The notes under the pieces were generated by a model, which worked only from the letters and a program-made list of their open reading frames with translations, did no database searches and was not told where the DNA came from. Position numbers and translations under genes: made by a program. DNA of 64,000 bases, from positions 109,577-173,576 of the forward strand of contig NZ_BONE01000006.1 of NCBI RefSeq assembly GCF_016862555.1, written 5' to 3'. Numbering within the stretch: position 1 is the first letter of the stretch; each line of letters starts with the position of its first letter. Source of the stretch: Asanoa siamensis (GTDB lineage Bacteria > Actinomycetota > Actinomycetes > Mycobacteriales > Micromonosporaceae). This document shows, piece by piece, positions 56,470 to 64,000 of this stretch.

Positions 56470-57350
56470 CCACCACCCCGGACCGCCTGCTGCGCCGCCT
56501 GGAGTGGCGGGTCCTGCGCCGCCTCGACGGCCGGCTGCAGGGCAACTACCGCACGGCGTTCCGCGGCACCGGGATCGACTTCGACAGCCTCCGCGAATAC
56601 CTGCCGGACGACGACGTGCGACACATCGACTGGAACGTCACCGCCCGGCTCGACCAGCCGCACGTCCGGCAGTATGCCGAGGACCGCGAGCTGACCGCCT
56701 GGCTCGTGCTCGACCAGTCGGCGTCGATGCGGTTCGGCGAGACGCCGCAGGGCAAGGACTCGATGCTCACGGACCTCGCGGTCTGCCTGGCCCGGCTGTT
56801 CACCCGGGGCGGCAACCGGGTCGGCGCCGTCCTCTACGACAACCGCCGCCACCGGGTCGTGCCGCCGCGGACGGGCCGCGACCACGTGCTGCGCCTCACC
56901 GATCTGGTCACCGCGCCGACCCCGGACCGCGGCGGCGGCAGCACCGACCTCGCCGCCATGCTCCGCGTCGCCGACCGCGCGGCGCGCAGGCGCGGCCTGC
57001 TCTTCGTGGTCTCCGACTTCATCGGCGCGGGCGACTGGGCGGGCGGGCTGACCCGGCTCGCGATCCGCCACGAGGTCGTCGCGATCCGGGTCGTCCACCC
57101 GGTCGAGCTCGAGCTGCCCGACCTCGGGCTGGTGCTGGTCGAGGACGCGGAGACGGGCGAGCAGGTGCTGGCCGACACCGGTGACCCGCTGTTCCGGGAG
57201 CGGCTGCGCGCGGAGGTCGAGGCGCGCGAGGCCCAGGTCGACGCGGCGATGGCCCGGACGGGCGTGGCCGCGCACCGGGTACGCACCGACGAGGACCTCG
57301 TCGAGGTGCTGGTCGAGATGGTCCGCCGGACGGGACGCGTGCGGCGATGA
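56466..57350 (+). CDS. DUF58 protein
   Basis: A 294-residue DUF58 protein of VWA-like fold, with the signature FRGTGIDFDSLREYLPDDDVRHIDWNVTARLDQPHVRQY and a degenerate metal site WLVLDQSASMRFG. It is the conserved partner between MoxR and VWA genes. It shares ATGA overlaps on both sides. Function is inferred from the operon: assembly or regulation of the membrane VWA proteins. Confidence 0.92.
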   Translation: MTTTPDRLLRRLEWRVLRRLDGRLQGNYRTAFRGTGIDFDSLREYLPDDDVRHIDWNVTARLDQPHVRQYAEDRELTAWLVLDQSASMRFGETPQGKDSMLTDLAVCLARLFTRGGNRVGAVLYDNRRHRVVPPRTGRDHVLRLTDLVTAPTPDRGGGSTDLAAMLRVADRAARRRGLLFVVSDFIGAGDWAGGLTRLAIRHEVVAIRVVHPVELELPDLGLVLVEDAETGEQVLADTGDPLFRERLRAEVEAREAQVDAAMARTGVAAHRVRTDEDLVEVLVEMVRRTGRVRR

Positions 57351-58303
57351 GCGTCCAGCATCCCGTGATGCTCGCGGTCGCCGTGCTGGTGGGCGTGGCC
57401 TGCGCGCTCGGGCTGCGCCGCCTGCAGCGGGACCGCGCCCGCGCCTACCGGGCCGCCGGCGTGGCCCGGGGCGGCGGGGTGCGCCACTACCTGCCGCCGA
57501 TCCTGTTCCTCGCCGCGCTCGTCTTCCTGCTGCTGAGCGTCGCGCGTCCACAGGCGACACTGGGCGTGCCGCGTACGTCCGGCACCGTGGTCCTCGCCTT
57601 CGACGTCTCCAACAGCATGGGTGCCGACGACATCGCGCCCAACCGCCTGGCCGCCGCCCAGTCCGCGGCCATCGCGTTCGTCGAGGCGCAACCGGACACC
57701 GTGGACATCGGCGTGGTCGCGTTCAGCCAGGGCGCGCTGAGCACCCACACCCCGGCCAACGTGCACACCGACGCGATCGAGGCGATCGAACGCCTGCGGG
57801 TCACCGGGGGTACGTCGTTGGGCCAGGCGATCCTCGGCTCCCTCACCGCCATCGTCGGCCGGCCGGTCGCCCTTCCTGAGCCGCCCGCCCCACCGCCGGA
57901 CCTCGGCTACCACGCCGACGCGACGATCGTGCTGCTCACCGACGGCGAGAACACCGGCGGCCCCGACGTGCTGCAGGCCGCGGAGCTCGCCTCGAACGCG
58001 GGCGTGCACATTCAGACGGTGGGCGTGGGCACTGTGGAGGGTAGTACGGTCGACATCGACGGATTTCAGGTGTCGACCGCCTTGGACGAAGACCTGCTGA
58101 CCCAGATCGCCGCGGCGACCGGCGGTGCCTACCACCGGGCCCAGGACGCCGGGGCGCTGCACGCCGCCTATCGCGACCTCGACCTGCGTACCACCATCGA
58201 ACCGCAACCGATCGAGCTGACCGGCCCCGTCGTCGCCCTGGCGCTGCTGCTGCTCGCGGCCGGCGCGCTGCTCACGATCCACTGGTTCGGACGGATCCTG
58301 TAG
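57347..58303 (+). CDS. Membrane VWA-domain protein (BatA-like), first
   Basis: A 318-residue protein with two N-terminal TM helices, a VWA domain whose MIDAS begins FDVSNSMGADD, and a C-terminal TM helix (ALALLLLAAGALLTIHW). The MIDAS motif DxSxS is kept as DVSNS, and a Thr and Asp follow (VTGGTSLGQ, LLTDGENTGG). It probably binds a partner protein via metal, driven by the MoxR ATPase. It is immediately followed by a second paralogue. Confidence 0.9.
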   Translation: MSVQHPVMLAVAVLVGVACALGLRRLQRDRARAYRAAGVARGGGVRHYLPPILFLAALVFLLLSVARPQATLGVPRTSGTVVLAFDVSNSMGADDIAPNRLAAAQSAAIAFVEAQPDTVDIGVVAFSQGALSTHTPANVHTDAIEAIERLRVTGGTSLGQAILGSLTAIVGRPVALPEPPAPPPDLGYHADATIVLLTDGENTGGPDVLQAAELASNAGVHIQTVGVGTVEGSTVDIDGFQVSTALDEDLLTQIAAATGGAYHRAQDAGALHAAYRDLDLRTTIEPQPIELTGPVVALALLLLAAGALLTIHWFGRIL

Positions 58304-59389
58304 ATGTCACTGACCTGGCCCTGGGCCCTCACCGCGCTGCTGGTCTTCCCGGCCCTGCTGGGCTACCGCTGGTGGTCCCGCCGCCGCCGGCGCCGCGAGA
58401 CCGTCCGCCTGCCCAGTGTCGCCCTGGTGCGCGCCGCCCTGCCGGCCCGGTCCACGTGGCGACGCCGGATCCCGCTCTGGCTCTTCGCCGCCGGGCTGGT
58501 CGTGCTCGCCACGGGCGCCGCCCGCCCGCAGGCTTCCGTGCCGGTGCCGGCCAACTCGACCACCATCATGCTGGCCATCGACTCGTCCGGCTCGATGTGC
58601 TCGACCGACGTGCCGCCCAACCGGCTCACCGCCGCGCAGGGCGCCGCCCGGGAGTTCGTCGACGGCCAGCCCGACGGCGCCAACATCGGGCTCGTCACGT
58701 TCTCCGGCAACGCGGGCCTGCTCGTCGAGCCGACCGAGGACAAGAAGGCCCTGGTCGCCGCGATCGACACGCTGCGCACCGCCCGCGGCACCGCGATCGG
58801 GCTCGCTATCCTCACGTCGGTCGACGCGATCGCGGAGGTCAACGCGGACGTGCCGCCGACCGGCATCGACCTGCCGGCCGGCGGCCCGGTGGAGGTGCAG
58901 CCCGACACGATCGTCGTGCTCACGGACGGCCGCAACACCCAGGGCGTCGACCCGACCACCGCGGCGGCCCAGGCGGCCGCGCGCGGGTTGCGGGTCTACA
59001 CGATCGGCTTCGGCACCACGCAGCCGTCCGCGATGGTCTGCGACCCCAACCAGGTCGGCGGCGACGCGGCGATGTTCGGCGACGGGTCGCGCTTCTCCGG
59101 CGGCGGCTTCGGCGGCGGGCGGCGCTACCAGAACATCGACGAGCCGACGCTGCGCGAGGTCGCCGAGCTGACCGGCGGCGAATACTACGAGGCGCAGGAC
59201 GCCGCCGAGCTGACCCGGGTGCTCCGCGACCTGCCCAACAACATCGTGCTGCAGAAGCAGGACATGGAGATCACCGCCTGGTTCGCGCTCGCCGGCGCCC
59301 TGCTGGTGCTCGCCGCCGTCGCCCTGGCCCAGTGGTGGGGCCGCGTACCCGTCAGAAGCTCGACTTCGGGATCGCCTTCCCGCCCGTGA
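58304..59389 (+). CDS. Membrane VWA-domain protein (BatA-like), second
   Basis: A 361-residue paralogue with the same plan: two TM helices, MIDAS LAIDSSGSMCSTD (DSSGS intact), RTARGTAIG, VVLTDGRNTQG, and a C-terminal TM segment (WFALAGALLVLAAVALAQWW). A Gly-rich insert (GGGFGGGRRYQ, about 267-277) near NIDEPTLREVAELTGGEYYEA is unusual. It begins directly at the base after the first VWA stop. Its end overlaps the converging formamidase gene by 38 bp. Confidence 0.9.
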   Translation: MSLTWPWALTALLVFPALLGYRWWSRRRRRRETVRLPSVALVRAALPARSTWRRRIPLWLFAAGLVVLATGAARPQASVPVPANSTTIMLAIDSSGSMCSTDVPPNRLTAAQGAAREFVDGQPDGANIGLVTFSGNAGLLVEPTEDKKALVAAIDTLRTARGTAIGLAILTSVDAIAEVNADVPPTGIDLPAGGPVEVQPDTIVVLTDGRNTQGVDPTTAAAQAAARGLRVYTIGFGTTQPSAMVCDPNQVGGDAAMFGDGSRFSGGGFGGGRRYQNIDEPTLREVAELTGGEYYEAQDAAELTRVLRDLPNNIVLQKQDMEITAWFALAGALLVLAAVALAQWWGRVPVRSSTSGSPSRP

Positions 59390-60605
59390 CCTTCGCGGGC
59401 CCCTGCGGGTTGGGCCGCACGTCGATGTCGAAGATCTCCGTCGGCAGGTAGACGGTGGCGCACGAGTTCGGGATGTCGACGACGCCCGAGAACCGGCCCT
59501 CGATCGGTGCGGCGCCCAGGATCATGTAGGCCTGCTCCCGGCTCCACCCGAACTTCTCGAGGTAGTCGATCGCGTGCAGGCAGGCGCGCTGGAACGAGAG
59601 CTGCGCGTCGAGGTAGCGCTGCTCGCCGTCGAGCGTGACCGAGACACCGGAGAACGCCAGCCAGTTGCAGTACTGCGGGTTGTTGTTGCCCGGCAGGAAG
59701 ATGGCGTTCTCGCCGACGCCGTACGTCTTCATGCCGCCCTTGATGACGTCGACGTGCAGGTCGATGAACCCGCCCATCTCGATCGCGCCGCAGAAGGTGA
59801 TCTCGCCGTCGCCCTGCGAGAAGTGCAGGTCGCCCAGCGACAGGTTGGCGCCCGACACGAACACCGGGTAGAAGATCCGGGAGCCCTTGGTCAGGTTCTT
59901 GATGTCCTGGTTGCCGCCGTTCTCGCGCGGCGGCGCGGTGCGCGCGGCCTCGGCCGCGGCGTCGTCGAAGGCCGAACCCGACAGCGTGCCGAGGATGGCG
60001 TCCTGCGGCAGAGGCGGCAACGACAACGGGGGTACGCGGTTCGGGTCGGTCTCCCGCAGCGCGGTCTCCCGCTGGTTCCACCGGCGCAGCAACTCGATCG
60101 ACGGCGCGGTGCCCATCAGGCCCGGGTGCACCATGCCCGTGAACGAGACGCCGGGCACGTGCCGGGAGGTCGCGACCTGACCGCTGAAGTCCCAGATCGC
60201 CTTGTACGCGTCGGGAAACCAGTCGGTGAGGAACCCGCCGCCGTTCTGCTTGGCGAAGATGCCGGTGTAGCCCCAGCCTTGGCCGGCGAGCGGCCCGGAG
60301 TCCTCCTGCGGGATCGGCCCGACGTCGAGGATGTCGAGCATCAGCAGGTCGCCGGGTTCGGCGCCCTGCACGGCGAACGGCCCGCTCAGCGCGTGCACGG
60401 TCGACAGTGGAGCGTCGCGCACGTCGTCGGCCGAGTCGTCGTTGTGGATGGCGCCGTCGAACCACTCACGACAGTGCACCCGGAAGGTGGCGCCGGGCTT
60501 GACCGTGGCTACCGGCGGCACCGCCGGATGCCACCGGTTGTGGCCGACCTTGTCCTGGTCCTTGAACTTCTTCGTCGAGTCCAGGCCGAAGATGACCTCG
60601 GGCAT
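59352..60605 (-). CDS. fmdA: Formamidase / acetamidase (FmdA family)
   Basis: A 417-residue zinc-dependent amidase that releases ammonia from formamide or short amides. Features include MPEVIFGLDSTKKF, HNRWHPAVPP, FDGAIHNDD, TGMVHPGLMGTAPS, LHFSQGDGEITFCGAIEMGGFIDLHVDV and GAAPIEGRFSGVVDIPN. Length is normal for the family. The FmdB-like zinc-ribbon gene lies upstream, the classical fmdAB-type arrangement. GGGAAGGGAAA precedes the ATG. Confidence 0.93.
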   Translation of the reverse strand: MPEVIFGLDSTKKFKDQDKVGHNRWHPAVPPVATVKPGATFRVHCREWFDGAIHNDDSADDVRDAPLSTVHALSGPFAVQGAEPGDLLMLDILDVGPIPQEDSGPLAGQGWGYTGIFAKQNGGGFLTDWFPDAYKAIWDFSGQVATSRHVPGVSFTGMVHPGLMGTAPSIELLRRWNQRETALRETDPNRVPPLSLPPLPQDAILGTLSGSAFDDAAAEAARTAPPRENGGNQDIKNLTKGSRIFYPVFVSGANLSLGDLHFSQGDGEITFCGAIEMGGFIDLHVDVIKGGMKTYGVGENAIFLPGNNNPQYCNWLAFSGVSVTLDGEQRYLDAQLSFQRACLHAIDYLEKFGWSREQAYMILGAAPIEGRFSGVVDIPNSCATVYLPTEIFDIDVRPNPQGPAKVTGGKAIPKSSF

Positions 60606-60654
60606 GAGTCGTTTCCCTTCCCCCGCGTCGCGCCCCCGTGGCGCGCCGTCCTCG

Positions 60655-60918
60655 TCACCACCGGGGCAGGCCGCGCGGCACCACCGTCGGCGGACGTCCT
60701 GGCGCGCCGGTCACCACGCGCGGCGTCTCGGCGCTGCGGCCGGCGGCCTCGATCGCGGCATCCACGGCGCGCGCGGTGCGGCGCAACTCAGGCGCCGACC
60801 AGACCCGCGCGGCGTCACCGGCGCACTGGACACAAGGGAGGGTCGCGGTGGCCGCGCCGAGCGGCACCCGTACCTCGAAGTCGCCGTCCTGTGGACAGCG
60901 GTAGGCATACGTCGCCAT
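60655..60918 (-). CDS. fmdB: FmdB-type zinc-ribbon protein
   Basis: An 87-residue regulatory-type zinc ribbon. The second knuckle CVQC is intact, while the first reads YRCPQDGDFEV with only one Cys; in related proteins a Cys or His stands where Asp is here. Zinc binding may be weakened. Its role is thought to be control of the amidase. GGAGGGG supports ATG 60918, and it is transcribed with fmdA. Confidence 0.8.
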   Translation of the reverse strand: MATYAYRCPQDGDFEVRVPLGAATATLPCVQCAGDAARVWSAPELRRTARAVDAAIEAAGRSAETPRVVTGAPGRPPTVVPRGLPRW

Positions 60919-61027
60919 GGCGTCCCCCTCCGCACCCGGACGGGTCCAGCATCGACCGCGACCGCCGCCGACCGGTGGGAGGCGCGCGGCCCATCCACCC
61001 GATCGGGTGACCGGCCGGCTGGTCCCG

Positions 61028-61642
61028 TCAGCCGCGGTCCGCCGGCTCCGCGTCGGGGCCGGCGCCCGCGATCCCGTCCGGGAGGGGGTAGGGACGCTCG
61101 TCCGGGAGTTGGGCGGCGGCGGCCTGCTCGTCGCCGGCCCGCAGCAGGTCGTGGATCCGGTGGACGGTGGGTGTGATGTCGGTGATCGCGACGATCCACT
61201 CGTCGACGTACCGGTCGGCGGCCTCGCCGGAGAGGCCGACCTGCAGGGAACGGTAGGGCAGCGGTCGGAGGTGCAGCGTCCGCTCCGGGTCCCACTGCAC
61301 GCGGACCGGGCTGGCCTTCAACTGCCGCGACCAGGCCTTCCGGTCGTCGTGCACCGCGCGGTCGTAGTGGCTCAGGCAAGCGCGCGCCAATGCCCACTCG
61401 AACCCTTCGCGGGTGACGTCGACGGCCAGCACGTGTTCCTGGCCGGGCTTGGTGGCCCAGCCGCAGCGGTACATCATCCACAGGAACGACGGCTTGATCC
61501 ACGTCATCCGCTCCCGCTTGAACGGCGCCACGAACCGACCCGCGGCCACCGCCGGCATCGCGATCTCCGGTCGGTAGGCCTGGTAGACGGTGACGGTGTC
61601 TGCCGTGTAGTGGGCGCGGACCTGGCGGGCGGGAACGGACAC
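61028..61642 (-). CDS. DUF4291 protein
   Basis: A 204-residue DUF4291 protein: VRAHYTADTVTVYQAYRPEI, GRFVAPFKRERMTWIKPSF, LWMMYRCGWATKPGQE and VQWDPERTLHLRPLPYRSLQ. Those aromatic and Arg motifs define the family, whose biochemical role is unknown. GTG 61642 is chosen by the family N-terminus; a weak GAGG lies upstream. Confidence 0.85.
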   Translation of the reverse strand: MSVPARQVRAHYTADTVTVYQAYRPEIAMPAVAAGRFVAPFKRERMTWIKPSFLWMMYRCGWATKPGQEHVLAVDVTREGFEWALARACLSHYDRAVHDDRKAWSRQLKASPVRVQWDPERTLHLRPLPYRSLQVGLSGEAADRYVDEWIVAITDITPTVHRIHDLLRAGDEQAAAAQLPDERPYPLPDGIAGAGPDAEPADRG

Positions 61643-61695
61643 CCCCGGATCCTCGCCGATCCGAGGGTGCCTGCTCCACCGAGATTCGCGGCTGC

Positions 61696-62058
61696 TCAGG
61701 CGGGGATCAGTTCGGTCAGTCGGTTGAGCGGGTAGGCGTCGGATCCCGCGGGCAGGCCCTCGGGCGTCTCGATGCCGACGAACGTGACCGGACCGTCCGG
61801 CGCCTGACCGTCCCACACGGTCACCTCGGCGCGGGTGCGCCACAGGTCGACCAGGTACGCCATGGTGAGGTAGCGGCGCTCCAGCAGTGCGCGTACCTGG
61901 CTCGCGGTGTTGAAGGCGTGCTCCTCCACCCGGTTGAACGAGGGCGTCCCGCGCAGGTAGAGGTGCAGCCAGACGGCCTGCCAGCCGTGCTCGCCCCGCG
62001 CGAACACCACCGGCAGGGCGATCCGGCCGTGGCCGCGCATCCGGGACCGCGCCCGCAC
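61696..62058 (-). CDS. Hypothetical protein, possibly 5'-frameshifted
   Basis: A 120-residue frame starting at GTG 62058: RARSRMRGHGRIALPVVFARG, later WLHLYLRGTPSFNRVEEHAFN and PDGPVTFVGIETPEGLPAG. No family is recognised. Upstream, a run of five CG dinucleotides (about 62095-62104) separates this frame from MFGYETRA in another frame. Removing or adding one CG pair would join them into a longer protein. The start is uncertain. Confidence 0.5.
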   Translation of the reverse strand: MRARSRMRGHGRIALPVVFARGEHGWQAVWLHLYLRGTPSFNRVEEHAFNTASQVRALLERRYLTMAYLVDLWRTRAEVTVWDGQAPDGPVTFVGIETPEGLPAGSDAYPLNRLTELIPA

Positions 62059-62573
62059 CGTCCGTGGCTCGAACGGGGCGCCGCGCTGGTCGGCCGCGCG
62101 CGCGTCTCGTACCCGAACATCGACTCGGCGACCTCGTCGAATGACTCGCGAGGCGGTGGATCTCGACCTTCCTCCCGACGACCAGATCGAGAACCTGGTT
62201 CGGGTGGGTGCGGCATGCAGGCCTCGACCACCATGGGAGCGCCAGCCATAGGAACATCCGACTGTCGCGTGGAGCCGAACGGATCACTCGCGGAGTCCGG
62301 TTGACGTACCCCAGACGTGGTGGCACGTAGGGTCGACCAGCCCGCTATGCACCTTTCATCACCTCTCGCGGCAACATAGCGCGATCCCGCGGCTCGGAAT
62401 TGTCGTACCTCATCGATACCCTCGATGGCGTAGCTATGGTGGCGTGCGCCGCGATGCCGCGCCATGGCCAGGGGAGGTACGCCGCATTGGCGCACACGCC
62501 GAGCCGCGCGAACGGTCCGGAAAAAAACGAAGCTCCCACGTTCGACGTGCAGGTCACCGACTCTAGGCGGGCC
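62059..62573. other. Intergenic stretch of lower GC with no confident gene
   Basis: I see no convincing coding frame apart from the possible 5' extension of the hypothetical gene just left. Base composition is more AT-rich than upstream. It should contain the promoter of the JetA-like gene; in-frame starts TTG 62400 and GTG 62547 for that gene are possible. Confidence 0.5.
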
Positions 62574-63063
62574 ATGGCCTATCTCGTCGCGCCCGGCTCC
62601 GACGATTACATCCGGATCATGGCGATCCTGGAGTCGTCGGTGACCGACCTGACGCCCGACGAAATCGCCACTCTGCTTACCCAGACCGGCCCGGCGTTGT
62701 CGGACGGCGTGGTGCAGCAGCGGCTTGACAAGCTCAAAGACTGGACCGCGGCGACGGGACGCGCCGATCCGTCTCGGATCCGGCGGCACTCTGACATTCT
62801 GGCGCGGAACTGGCGCTGGACGGCGACCCCGGCGGGCCGGCAAGTGCACCGGTTCTACACTTCGGTACTCGCGGGCACGCCGACGATGCGGGAGATCCCC
62901 CTGCCGAGCCTCGCCCGCATTGTCGACTCGGTTGAGCAACTCGCACCCGCGCTACATCTGCCGCGCAACGACAAGCAGGTCGCCGAGCTGATCGGCCGGC
63001 TGTTCACCAGCCATGACGATCTCGACGCCGCACTGGTCGGAGCCGAGGACAGCCTGGCCGCCC
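62574..63063 (+). pseudogene. JetA-like DUF2397 (TIGR02677) gene interrupted by an IS element
   Basis: The frame encodes AYLVAPGSDDYIRIMAILES, SSVTDLTPDEIATLL, LDKLKDWTAATGRADPSRIR, then WRWTATPAGRQVHRFY. These match the N-terminal part of DUF2397/TIGR02677 proteins, one of four genes of SMC-like Wadjet-type (JetABCD) anti-plasmid/phage systems. About 160-170 residues are present; family members are roughly 400-500. The frame runs into the IS left end at 63064 and stops at 63134. The remaining system genes would lie beyond the window. Confidence 0.7.
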
Positions 63064-63087
63064 TAGGTTCTGTTTTGCCGATCATGG
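63064..63087 (+). repeat. IS left terminal inverted repeat
   Basis: A 24-bp repeat beginning TAGGTTCTG and ending GATCATGG. It is the exact reverse complement of the last 24 bases of the window. Confidence 0.95.
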
Positions 63088-63090
63088 TGG

Positions 63091-64000
63091 TTGGGTCGTT
63101 GTACGGGCGTGGCACGTGGCGATCTGAGCAATGAGGAATGGGCGGTGTTGGCGCCGTTGTTGCCGACCCAGCCTGAACGCGGCGGGCCGTGGCGTGATCA
63201 TCGGCAGGTGGTGAACGCGATCTGTTGGGTGAAGCGGACCGGGTCGCCGTGGCGTGATTTACCGGAGCGGTACGGCCCGTGGCAGACGGCGTATCAACGG
63301 TTCCGTCGGTGGGCCAACGACGGCACGTGGGTGCGGTTGAAGGCGCACGTGGTGGCGTTGGCGGAGCTGGACGCTGATATCGACTGGGATGCGCAGGTCG
63401 ACGCCACGATCGTGCGGGCGCATCAGCACGCCGCCGGGGCTGTTAAAAGGGGCTCGAGAAGGCCGATGCGCAGGCACGCCAAGGGATCGGCCGGTCCCGC
63501 GGCGGGTTGACCACGAAGATCCACACCCTGGCCGATGGGCGTGGCCGGTCGTTGGCCTCGCTGATCACCCCAGGCCAGGCGGCCGACACCCAGCAGTTGG
63601 CGGCGTTACTTGATCGGGTTCGGGTGCCGCGACTGGCCGGGGTGGGTCGTCCACGTCAACGCCCCACCTCGGTCACTGGTGACAAGGCGTACTCCTCCAG
63701 GGCGAACCGGGCGACCTTGCGGGGTATGGGCATCACCGCGGTGATTCCTGAACCCCGCGACCAGATCGCCAACCGCAAACGACGCGGTCGCCGTGGTGGA
63801 CGCCCACCCGCGTTCGACCCGACCGCGTATCGACGTCGCAACCAGGTCGAGCGCGGGTTCAATCGCCGCAAGCATTGGCGTGGCCTGGCCACACGCTATG
63901 ACAAGCTCGCGGCCCACTATCAGGCCACTCTCGACCTCGTCGAAGCCCTTGACTGGCTACGCGCCATCCCAGACGGCCATGATCGGCAAAACAGAACCTA
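63091..64000 (+). CDS. IS5-family transposase, two overlapping frames
   Basis: The first frame (TTG 63091 or GTG 63109 to 63510) encodes DLSNEEWAVLAPLLP, GSPWRDLPERYGPWQTAYQRFRRW and VDATIVRAHQHAAG with the first catalytic Asp. The second frame (from about 63453 to the end) encodes LEKADAQARQGIGRSRGGLT, TGDKAYSS with the second Asp, and RNQVERGFNRRKHWRGLATR with the catalytic Glu. A -1 shift near the run AAAAGGGG (63445-63452) would join them into one DDE enzyme. The last codon is TA plus a base outside the window, so the stop may be formed with the target site. Confidence 0.88.
63977..64000 (-). repeat. IS right terminal inverted repeat
   Basis: Perfect mate of the left repeat, ending AGAACCTA at the last base of the window. 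Confidence 0.95.

Larger units (their letters stand above)
63064..64000 (+). mobile_element. IS5-family insertion sequence (937 bp)
   Basis: The element is bounded by perfect 24-bp terminal inverted repeats (63064-63087 and 63977-64000; the left begins TAGGTTCTGTTTTGCC). It carries one transposase read in two frames. It has inserted in the DUF2397 gene. The left flank reads CCC then TAGG, so a CTAG-like or TA target is likely. The right flank is outside the window. Lower GC than the surroundings fits recent arrival. Confidence 0.93.

Overview
The window is very GC-rich, densely packed actinobacterial DNA. It has GTG and TTG starts, many 1-4 bp ATGA/GTGA gene overlaps, SARP and ECF regulators, leaderless starts and secreted glycoside hydrolases. 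A filamentous actinomycete of the Micromonosporaceae type (Actinoplanes, Dactylosporangium or Micromonospora relatives) fits best. This is an inference from gene style; no rRNA or tRNA is present.

Positions 1-13 kb hold the right-hand part of a type II (aromatic) polyketide cluster. One tightly coupled minus-strand operon reads: AMP-ligase-like protein, AccDA carboxyltransferase, biotin carrier, biotin carboxylase, ACP, a 25-codon mini-ORF, aromatase-cupin fusion, KS-alpha, CLF, an ABM-ABM-FAD monooxygenase fusion, and a TcmI-like cyclase cut by the window edge. A SARP activator diverges from it. The carboxylase genes would supply malonyl-CoA, KS/CLF/ACP build the chain, and the cyclases and oxygenase shape it. 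The enzyme set resembles pentangular polyphenol clusters, but the product is not determinable here. An ECF sigma factor with a one-TM putative anti-sigma protein follows.

Positions 13-29 kb are mixed: LysR/EamA pair, a decayed P-loop gene, a SnoaL/XRE divergent pair with a perfect operator, a secreted GH9 cellulase under a CebR-type box, a ClpC-like unfoldase lacking its middle domain, rhamnose mutarotase, a DUF4062-NB-ARC-TPR STAND protein, threonine aldolase-like lyase, an MBL hydrolase and a secreted pectate lyase. Positions 29-42 kb carry hydrolases, a QsdR-type TetR, a divergent glutamine-synthetase-like/amidohydrolase pair (the two halves of FluG), and a plant-polymer block (CE4 deacetylase, GH10 xylanase, GH43 xylosidase, LacI regulator). 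Positions 42.2-43.4 kb are a small gene graveyard with an apparent deletion junction.

Positions 43.4-47 kb hold a full ClpC-type unfoldase and a DUF2267-pterin dehydratase fusion. Positions 47.1-51.0 kb hold the most unusual unit: a coupled three-gene operon of NrtR-like NUDIX regulator, nucleoside-phosphorylase-family enzyme and four-TM membrane protein. The last two share an RHIM/BASS-like 'VQAG' motif, suggesting an amyloid-signalling conflict (antiphage-like) system.

Positions 51-61 kb contain a D-Ala-D-Ala carboxypeptidase, two membrane sensor proteins whose response regulator is reduced to a 14-codon stub, a membrane trypsin-like protease with a MoxR/DUF58/VWA operon, and formamidase with FmdB. 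The last 3 kb hold DUF4291 and hypothetical genes, then a Wadjet JetA-like (DUF2397) gene cut by an IS5-family element. That element's 24-bp terminal repeat ends exactly at position 64000.
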